The notes beneath the pieces were generated by a model, which was given only the letters and a program-made list of their open reading frames with translations, made no database searches and was not told the origin of the DNA. From an uncultured Lachnospiraceae bacterium (lineage in GTDB: Bacteria > Bacillota > Clostridia > Lachnospirales > Lachnospiraceae), in NCBI GenBank assembly GCA_910577065.1, contig CAJTLD010000091.1, forward strand, positions 1 to 10,641: a stretch of DNA of 10,641 nucleotides, written 5' to 3'. Of this stretch, positions 8,001-10,641 are shown piece after piece. Position 1 is the stretch's first letter; each line of letters begins with the position of its first letter. Both the position numbers and the translations under genes were made by a program.

Positions 8001-8793
8001 CGGCGACGGCACAAAGGATAAGTGGAACGTAGCGGAAGGCAAACGGACCATTTATGTCGGAGCATCCTCGGATAACCTGCTGTTGGACGAGAGCGTAGAC
8101 GTAACGGAAGCATCCGATTCGGAAGTTGCAAAAGAAGCGGCCAAGGCAGCAAAAGAAGCGGCCGAAGCAGCCCAGAAGAAAGCGGAAGCGGCACAGAAGG
8201 CAGCCGAGGAAGCAGCGAGGGCAGCCGAAACAGCGGCAGAGAACAAGGCTGAATTAGAAGCGGCAGCCGAGCAGGCAAAACAGTCCGCACAGTCTGCGGC
8301 CGAGGCGGCAGAGGCAGCGAACAGGATTGCGGCCCAAATCGAAGCAAGCGTAAAGAACCAGGAACAGATGGCGCAGTCAGCCGAGCTGGCAGCGAATGCA
8401 GCCGGGCTTGCAGCCAATGCGGCGCAGACCGCGCTTGACTACATCAGAGAGCAGGACGGCGCAGTACAGGCAAACAAAGAAGCAGCTGAAGCGGCTAAAA
8501 ATGCGGCAGAGGCAGCGCAGAGGGCGGCAGAGCTTCAGACAACCGAAGCAGTTGCCCAATGCGGCAAAAGCGGCAGCGGAAGCCGCACAGAGAGCGGCAA
8601 AAGAGCAGGCCGAGCTTGCAGCAGGCACGGGAGAAACCATCCGCCAGGCGGCAGAAGCCGCATGCGATTCGGCAGAGGCCGCAGTAGAGGCAGTCGAAAA
8701 GCAGAATACCGAAGCGCTTGCAAAAGCGGCGGAAGCTCAGGTGAAAGCAGAAACCGCCGTACAGGAAGCAAAAGACGCCGTAAGCGCGTTTGA
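2059..8793 (+). CDS. Giant secreted protein with two tandem GH3 glycosidase units (frame shifts near 8555)
   Basis: Probable exported beta-glycosidase of the beta-glucosidase type (GH3); substrate not known. A signal peptide spans residues 1-33 (KKR, hydrophobic core, likely cleavage after AVYA). Two complete GH3 units follow, residues 41-1031 and 1032 to about 2013. Each has an N-terminal barrel with a DGPAG substrate-binding loop (Asp109; Asp1101), KHF/KHY (Lys205; Lys1197), ALHELYLPGFE-like motifs and the nucleophile in TDWGG (Asp285; Asp1277). Then comes the C-terminal alpha/beta domain with an inserted PA14-like beta-sandwich (starting near YTWTT, ending near VGLAW), a Gly/Pro-rich segment, the FGHGLSYTTFAYS / FGYGLSYTTFAYS motif and an Fn3-like domain. 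The acid/base motif usual in many GH3 enzymes (GExxDR) is not obvious: the aligned stretch reads GSTREATT in unit 1 and ASTREATT in unit 2. After residue 2014 an Ala-rich helical stalk begins. In the sequence as given, the real frame is lost near 8555, so the last 79 or so residues to the stop at 8793 are an Arg/Gly/Ser-rich tail that looks out of frame. The intended product probably reaches 9353. Confidence 0.9.
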   Translation: MKGNSKKRAAAMAMAVVMASSVCYGSVPSAVYAAEQSEAVKFPAAYTMDLVQPIEDDAEVSKKVSALIRTMTMEEKFTFLGGSGTGTEGNAGDLPGVPRLGVPRIKMYDGPAGLLFTEETTNPPQEQLLAATWDEEMAKLYGEVYSQEGAAMGAAFQLSAELDIQRHPFWSRTKDQMGEDPYLLSSLSDDLTAGMQSKGGIAVMKHFAVASDDGDLIFKYNQNVDEQTLHELYLPGFESAIKDGGALGLMTAYNRTNGERSSQNHYLLLDVLRKMWNYKYFSITDWGGNHTFTLNDGTDIEMPSLNYNSQKYADQLVENGTYTREEMDALIDEAVTHILNAYGKGGYLTLVQVDEEGYAKEEEGRTELIDLAADTEALAALHDDSDAKAEEVAEAGGVLLKNENGALPLAEGKSVAVVGTNGMTLIPGTGGERSYGTIGSMTSPYEALCDILGEENVEGQVYRDLIGTIIPTEHLYTTADGNEHGAIRTYGTGESEDSGEIFQGQYHSNSVPEQKMGDHAIGEIAGTDPVIDFNTGTKDGEANKTYINAADGTAFSYAERPAYTWTTYIQAEESGEHTIVFQSIGAQSAMGIFSLEEDGTEKQMGSASGASVNQGTQWYSSTIPSETGENISSVTVNLEAGKRYKVGVASANTLDGKDMQVGLAWITPSQKQANIDNAIKAAQTNDTVVIFAYAGTSSLGSTREATTLKLDDAQQQMIGDVAKAAHDNGHKAVVVLNNSAAIVMEDWIDNVDAILEMYYPGQRGGVATAKLLTGETNPSGKLAFTIPKTNTDTFLTYSDEAFASYKTKLDEWYQDEDDGLTYESPGGPGGPGGPGGPGGGEGPGGGGFPGFGGGDMSTPYDVNYSEGIFTGYRWYDKENVEPQYDFGHGLSYTTFAYSDMNVTEHRMDGESAGYDVTFKVKNTGSVKGSEVAQVYLGEAEVPEGVQMAKYQLAGYEKVKDLEPGETREVTVHVSGRALSYWNTEQESLTVRRDGTKDKWTVAKGQRTIYVGAASDDFKLQKTIQIEAAEEVKFPETYTLDLVKPESDEAVVNEKVEALVKTMTTEEKYTFLGGNGTGDSEGNAGYLKGVPRLGVPMIKMYDGPAGVLYPKDTTNPPQEQMLAATWDESMAEQYGEAVGNENVAIGGAFLLGAQLDIQRAPQFGRTKDQMGEDPYLLSSMADDLVNGMQKNGGIAVLKHYAAFAQNATPGTSTNVSVSEQALHEIYLPGFESAIKDGEALGLMSSYNAINGTMASANTYLQLDVLRGMWNYKYFSVTDWGGNDGYTLNKGTDIEMPSLSNNSQAKTDEQVAAGKMTREEADQTVDEAVSRVLRAYGRGGYLTLVEVDENGLAKEEIGRTDPIKPGTNNDTLASLYEASNAAVQEVAEQGGVLLKNENNTLPLDTKNSKSVAVVGLNGMTLIPGIGGERSYGAISAMTSPYEALCDILGQNKVEGQVYNDMVGTIIPNSSLYTSLEGNEHGAVRTYGTGQTKDTGGVIQGQFVSNSVPEKAMDGHEIGEYCTTDSVIDFNTGTKTYVNGENGNAFDYTTNPAYTWTTFVEAPEDGEYKLIFQSMGARAAMAVSEVTDETDKDGKPVENQLGTASGASANQGTQYYSGVIPSETGENLSSVTVQMEQGKRYKIAIASMNADGKGQSMWGGGTQIMKRIEGKDMQVGLAWVTPSQKQANIDNAIKAAKEHDTVVIFAYAQVKDPASTREATTLKLSSDQQNMINSVARAAHNAGNKVAVVLNNDAAVVMEDWIDNVDAILEMYYPGQRGGVATAEILAGQVNPSGKLAYTIPKKDTDTLLTYSDELWAQFEAADNWKGDSGSNEGPGGPGGPGGGMPGGKGQNTTTFSEGINTGYRWYDANNIEPQYDFGYGLSYTTFAYSDLNVRENRKEGEAAGFDVTFQITNTGEVTGSEVAQVYLGAAKNLPAGIQSAKIQLAGYEKVKDIKPGETRDVTIHVNERSLSYWNTNQKTLTVRGDGTKDKWNVAEGKRTIYVGASSDNLLLDESVDVTEASDSEVAKEAAKAAKEAAEAAQKKAEAAQKAAEEAARAAETAAENKAELEAAAEQAKQSAQSAAEAAEAANRIAAQIEASVKNQEQMAQSAELAANAAGLAANAAQTALDYIREQDGAVQANKEAAEAAKNAAEAAQRAAELQTTEAVAQCGKSGSGSRTESGKRAGRACSRHGRNHPPGGRSRMRFGRGRSRGSRKAEYRSACKSGGSSGESRNRRTGSKRRRKRV
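2179..5151 (+). repeat. Tandem GH3 unit 1 (coding duplication)
   Basis: First copy of an internal duplication of about 990 codons, running from KFPAAYTMDLVQP to just before KFPETYTLDLVKP. It carries every domain found in unit 2 in the same order, and long blocks are nearly identical, such as KDQMGEDPYLLSS and the IDNVDAILEMYYPGQRGG region. Identity was judged by eye and not computed. Confidence 0.9.
4531..4623 (+). repeat. Gly/Pro-rich low-complexity segment in GH3 unit 1
   Basis: Residues 825-855 are repeats of Pro-Gly-Gly followed by Gly-rich sequence ending FPGFGGGD. The segment sits inside the GH3 C-terminal domain, between the end of the alpha/beta fold and EGIFTGYRWYD, rather than between domains. 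It is probably a flexible surface loop; the DNA is built of short GGCCCGGGAGG-like repeats that can slip. Confidence 0.85.
5152..8100 (+). repeat. Tandem GH3 unit 2 (coding duplication)
   Basis: Second copy, beginning at KFPETYTLDLVKP (residue 1032) and ending near DESVD before the helical stalk. Compared with unit 1 it has a shorter Gly/Pro segment, an extra stretch before VGLAW (about 7000-7060, rich in Met, Gly and Lys), and different residues around the catalytic pocket (for example QNATPGTS after KHY). The divergence suggests an old duplication with possible specialisation. Confidence 0.9.
7549..7599 (+). repeat. Gly/Pro-rich low-complexity segment in GH3 unit 2
   Basis: Residues 1831-1847 form a shorter Pro-Gly-Gly tract with one Met, at the same place as in unit 1, just before EGINTGYRWYD. 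The shared position means the tract predates the duplication or is functionally kept; the difference in length fits repeat expansion or contraction. Confidence 0.85.
8555..8557 (+). other. First apparent frame break (net +1)
   Basis: Upstream, frame 1 reads TEAVA. From 8558 the sensible stalk sequence (NAAKAAAEAAQRAAKEQAEL) continues in frame 2, while frame 1 turns into Cys/Gly/Arg/Ser-rich sequence. One extra base in the CCC run at 8555-8557, or loss of two bases nearby, explains it. It may be a real mutation or a sequencing or assembly error. Confidence 0.85.
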
Positions 8794-9353
8794 AGCGAAG
8801 ACGACCGATCTTAGCGCAGGTATCTGCAGCCGACAAGAAAGCAGAACAGGCAATTTCACTTGCAAACGCAGCAAAAGAAGCAGCCGAAGCGGCGCGTATT
8901 GCAGCCGAAGCGGCCCGTCTGGAGGCCGAAGCGGCCAGAAGGGCGGCCGAAGAGCAGACCGCCGAAGCCAGAAAAGCGGCAGAGGCGGCAAAGGCAGAAG
9001 CCGAAGCAGCCAAAAAAGAGGCGCAGGAAGCAAAAGCCGCCCAGAAGGCGCTTGCCGAAAAGATTTCGTTTAGTATGAAAGAAGTTTCGGTGAAGAGCGT
9101 TAAGAGTAAGGCAAAGAAAAAAGTGAGCGTAAGCTGGAAGAAGGTAAAAGGCGCATCCGGCTATACGGTTCAGTATTCCACAAAGACGGGCATGAAGGGC
9201 GCGAAGAAGGTGAATCTTAAGAAAACGAGCGTGACGCTTAAGAACCTTAAGAGCAATCAAAACTGTTATGTGCGGGTACGCGCGTATAAGATGATAGGCG
9301 GCGAGAAAGTTTATACCTCTTATTCATCGGTAAGTAAATTAAAAGTGAAATAA
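8790..9353 (+). CDS. Displaced C-terminal part of the GH3 giant: helical stalk end plus fibronectin III domain
   Basis: Open frame ending at the TAA at 9351-9353. The ATG at 8790 overlaps the upstream stop region but has no good ribosome binding site, and its first eight or so residues look out of frame, so this is most likely not an independent gene but the true C-terminus of the 2059 gene. From about 8821 it encodes the stalk. From about 9063 to the end it encodes a fibronectin type III domain of about 95 residues (VSVSWKKVKGASGYTVQYS, then SVTLKNLKSNQNCYVRVRAY), of a lysine-rich type common at the ends of secreted Clostridia proteins. No LPXTG sorting signal or membrane anchor follows, so any surface attachment would be through binding, perhaps of the basic domain to acidic wall polymers (inference). 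The frame is intact to its natural stop, so the breaks are recent or technical. Confidence 0.8.
   Translation: MKRRRPILAQVSAADKKAEQAISLANAAKEAAEAARIAAEAARLEAEAARRAAEEQTAEARKAAEAAKAEAEAAKKEAQEAKAAQKALAEKISFSMKEVSVKSVKSKAKKKVSVSWKKVKGASGYTVQYSTKTGMKGAKKVNLKKTSVTLKNLKSNQNCYVRVRAYKMIGGEKVYTSYSSVSKLKVK
8819..8820 (+). other. Second apparent frame break (net +1)
   Basis: Frame 2 reads AFEAKTTDLSA up to about 8818. From 8821 the sensible sequence (VSAADKKAEQAISLANAAKE) is in frame 3, while frame 2 becomes CSRQESRTGNF. One extra G at 8819-8820 would account for it. With one base removed at each site, 2059-9353 becomes a multiple of three (2430 codons plus stop). Confidence 0.85.
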
Positions 9354-9425
9354 GTTTGATACGCGGCTTGCCGGACAGCAGAAATGAAGGCGGCAGGCGT
9401 GCGACGGCAAACAGATGAAACAGGG

Positions 9426-9465
9426 CGCAGGGCCTTTCCCCAGGGGGAAGGGCTCTGCGTTTTTT
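9426..9465 (+). terminator. Rho-independent terminator of the GH3 gene
   Basis: Arms at 9426-9441 and 9444-9459 can form a 16-pair GC-rich stem with two G-U pairs (the innermost pairs would open to give a loop), followed by six T at 9460-9465. It lies 73 bases after the 9353 stop. Its position after 9353, not 8793, supports the longer reading of the gene. No T run is present for the opposite strand. Confidence 0.93.
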
Positions 9466-9485
9466 GACAGAAGGGCAGCTGATTC

Positions 9486-10187
9486 TTACGGATGTTCCGA
9501 AGCGGATGGATGGATTACCTCGTAACGCAGCCGTAAAAATGAGTTCTCCAGGCTCACACATTCCTGCAGTTTCAAAATGCCTAATTTAGACAACTCTTTT
9601 CGTGAAACTAAGGATTCCCCATCCATTAAAGTAGAGGTATCTTTGCCGCCAATCAAAACCGGGGCAACAACAATATCAATATAATCGAACAGTTTTTCAC
9701 GCAGGAATAAGCCGTTTAGTGTCCCGCCGGTTTGTATCGTTATCCGCTCACAGCCATATTCTGCTTTGAGCGTTTTCAGTGCATTTTTCAGCGATAATTC
9801 TTTTTGGTATAGGATATGGAGCGTATCATCTTTTATGTGAAATGCCGGGTGTTTTTCATTTGACGTAATTAACACGAACTTTTTTGATAAAGCGCAAAAA
9901 TACTTTATGCCATGTTCATTCAAATGTTTGTTATCAATTATCACAAAAGATACGGGCGTTTTATTTGGCATGTTTTTGGTATTGACGCCGATTTTTGCCT
10001 GAACCCGGCCGGAATTAAGCGTCCATAAATCGGTTGTCTGCTCTATTTCATAATATTGGTGCAAGCCTTCGCGAACCCCTGCAAGCTGGGGGAAATCATT
10101 GTCCACATCTAACTCGTCCGTTGCTCCGGTACTTATTTTTCCGTCAACTGACATCAACATAAACAAGGTTGTAATGGGTCTGTTCAT
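9486..10187 (-). CDS. RibD C-terminal / dihydrofolate reductase-like domain protein
   Basis: Cytoplasmic protein of 233 residues, probably an NAD(P)H-dependent reductase of the RibD_C fold. Known members include the uracil reductase step of riboflavin synthesis and dihydrofolate reductase. Family signs are the N-terminal PITTLFMLMSVDGKIS (Asp15-Gly16-Lys17), the nucleotide-binding ITIQTGGTLNG (Gly154-Gly155), the following LFDYIDIVVAPVLIGGKD, and the terminal LENSFLRLRYEVI strand. The RibD deaminase domain is absent and no other riboflavin genes adjoin, so a true riboflavin role is doubtful; many stand-alone members have unknown substrates. The frame extends to 10226, but I start at 10187 because AGGAG lies 7 bases upstream (10195-10199) and homology begins there. 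The gene is visibly more AT-rich than the GH3 and regulator genes, which hints at separate acquisition. It converges on the GH3 gene. Confidence 0.88.
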   Translation of the reverse strand: MNRPITTLFMLMSVDGKISTGATDELDVDNDFPQLAGVREGLHQYYEIEQTTDLWTLNSGRVQAKIGVNTKNMPNKTPVSFVIIDNKHLNEHGIKYFCALSKKFVLITSNEKHPAFHIKDDTLHILYQKELSLKNALKTLKAEYGCERITIQTGGTLNGLFLREKLFDYIDIVVAPVLIGGKDTSTLMDGESLVSRKELSKLGILKLQECVSLENSFLRLRYEVIHPSASEHP

Positions 10188-10213
10188 GGTATCACTCCTA
10201 AATTCTGATTGTG

Positions 10214-10268
10214 TTTTATTTCTCACAGGATCTTGCGAATCCGGATAAGGGAAATGAGAGAAATAAAA
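10214..10268 (-). promoter_or_regulatory. Potential leader hairpin upstream of the RibD-like gene
   Basis: TTTTATTTCTC (10214-10224) and GAGAAATAAAA (10258-10268) form a perfect 11-base inverted repeat. The 33 bases between them hold a smaller GGAT/ATCC stem and the palindrome ATCCGGAT. If transcription starts near 10273, the whole structure lies in the leader, ending about 27 bases before the start codon and 15 bases before the ribosome binding site. It does not match a riboswitch class I recognise, including the FMN element. It may stabilise the message, affect translation, or be a protein site in DNA. Confidence 0.4.
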
Positions 10269-10279
10269 TTACTGAAAAG

Positions 10280-10288
10280 AGTATAACA
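10280..10288 (-). promoter_or_regulatory. Extended -10 promoter of the RibD-like gene
   Basis: On the minus strand the sequence TGTTATACT (10288-10280) is a TGn-extended -10 element with TATACT as the hexamer. The -35 position holds only a weak match (TTCCTA), as is usual for extended -10 promoters. Start of transcription would be near 10273, giving a leader of about 86 bases. Confidence 0.55.
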
Positions 10289-10314
10289 TAAAACACATGG
10301 GATAGGAAGAACGG

Positions 10315-10491
10315 ATGGAAACGCGTTCTGTGGAAAAGCTTTTTGGCAGATTTATAGGGTTTTTAATTCGGTGCAGACAATGTAAAAGTCATGGCAAAGG
10401 GGCGGGGATTATTGCTCCGGCAATCGTTGCGACGTTTGTGAGTACGGCGGTGGCGGTAGTGTATTGTAAAGTGATGGACGGAAAAAAATAA
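10315..10491 (+). CDS. Small single-span membrane protein, hypothetical (58 residues)
   Basis: ATG at 10315 to TAA at 10489-10491, preceded by an AGGAAG ribosome binding site (about 10304-10309). The product starts METRSVEKLF, has a basic Cys-containing stretch (RCRQCKSHGKG, residues 19-29), a hydrophobic span from about 30 to 51 (AGIIAPAIVATFVSTAVAVV then YC), and a short charged tail ending DGKK. The positive charges before the span suggest the N-terminus is inside the cell. I do not recognise a family. It is divergent from the RibD-like gene; a TATAAC at 10282-10287 could be its -10 box but the -35 is poor. Only its coding-like composition, ribosome binding site and membrane span support it. 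Confidence 0.55.
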   Translation: METRSVEKLFGRFIGFLIRCRQCKSHGKGAGIIAPAIVATFVSTAVAVVYCKVMDGKK

Positions 10492-10641
10492 CAGGAATGA
10501 CTATATAACAACAGATAGAAAATTTAAATCAATGTGTACCTGTAGAAATATATGGAATAATTTTAATGGCATAGGGGATAATAAGCGTACTACAGCGAAC
10601 GATAGGGAGTGGATGGCAAAAGGGCCGTCAGTCAGAGGGAA
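10492..10641. other. AT-rich end of window without a convincing gene
   Basis: On the minus strand a frame is open from the right edge to a TAG at 10503-10501 (46 residues, hydrophobic, starting FPLTDGPFAIHSL) and could be the tail of a gene entering from the right. The plus-strand frame from ATG 10497 is broken by stops at once and again at CATAG. Neither resembles a family I know. No RNA gene or terminator is seen. Confidence 0.3.

Larger units (their letters stand above)
8101..9062 (+). repeat. Ala/Glu/Lys-rich helical stalk region (spans three reading frames)
   Basis: About 320 codons of low-complexity sequence full of AAEAA, AAKAA, EAAQRAA and similar motifs, expected to form long alpha helices or coiled coil. 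Read in frame 1 up to about 8555, in frame 2 from about 8558 to 8818, and in frame 3 from about 8821, the composition stays continuous. This is how the two frame breaks are recognised. It links the GH3 units to the terminal FN3 domain and may act as a rod that extends or anchors the enzyme. Confidence 0.85.

Noticed and set aside
8555..8822. Programmed ribosomal frameshifting as the explanation of the two breaks
   Set aside because: No classic slippery heptamer, stimulatory structure or CUU-AGG-C type site is evident, and two separate shifts in a repeat tract are better explained by error or mutation.
8052..9013. Several Ala/Cys/Leu-rich minus-strand frames opposite the stalk
   Set aside because: They arise from the GC-rich Ala and Glu codon repeats of the stalk read backwards, with low-complexity products and no start signals.
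10497..10641. Degenerate plus-strand reading frame at the right edge
   Set aside because: It is interrupted after three codons and again at CATAG, and the product pieces are not recognisable.

Overview
The window looks like a chromosomal segment of a Clostridia-type Firmicute, most likely a gut Lachnospiraceae-like bacterium. This is inferred from strong AGGAGG-type ribosome binding sites, a LytTR/GHKL two-component pair, a consensus sigma-A promoter, and a large secreted glycosidase ending in a lysine-rich fibronectin III module. No species can be named from sequence alone.

Layout. (1) Bases 1-1849, minus strand: a two-gene operon with a LytTR response regulator first and an AgrC-like GHKL sensor kinase second. 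They overlap by 4 bases (ATGA), and the kinase runs off the left edge. A perfect-consensus promoter (TTGACA, 17 bases, TATAAT) drives it, with a 14-base perfect palindrome over the -35 box. (2) Bases 1850-2058: a divergent intergenic region. (3) Bases 2059-9353, plus strand: one very large secreted protein gene. It encodes a signal peptide, two complete tandem glycoside hydrolase family 3 (GH3) units (each with an inserted PA14-like domain, a Gly/Pro-rich segment and a terminal Fn3-like domain), a stalk of about 320 residues rich in Ala, Glu and Lys, and a C-terminal fibronectin III domain. As given, the frame breaks twice inside the stalk (near 8555 and 8819). Both are net +1 shifts, so the continuous frame ends at 8793 and the last domain lies in another frame. 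Removing one base at each site gives about 2430 codons. A strong terminator follows at 9426-9465. (4) Bases 9486-10187, minus strand: a stand-alone RibD C-terminal/dihydrofolate-reductase-like protein, more AT-rich than its neighbours, with an extended -10 promoter and a potential leader hairpin. (5) Bases 10315-10491, plus strand: a probable 58-residue single-span membrane protein. The last 150 bases hold no convincing gene.

How it may work together (inference): the kinase and regulator probably sense an external signal and control transcription. The divergently placed GH3 giant is a plausible target, and would act outside the cell on beta-linked glycosides while its helical stalk and basic FN3 domain hold it near the envelope. 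The RibD-like reductase and the small membrane protein look like an unrelated neighbourhood beyond the terminator.
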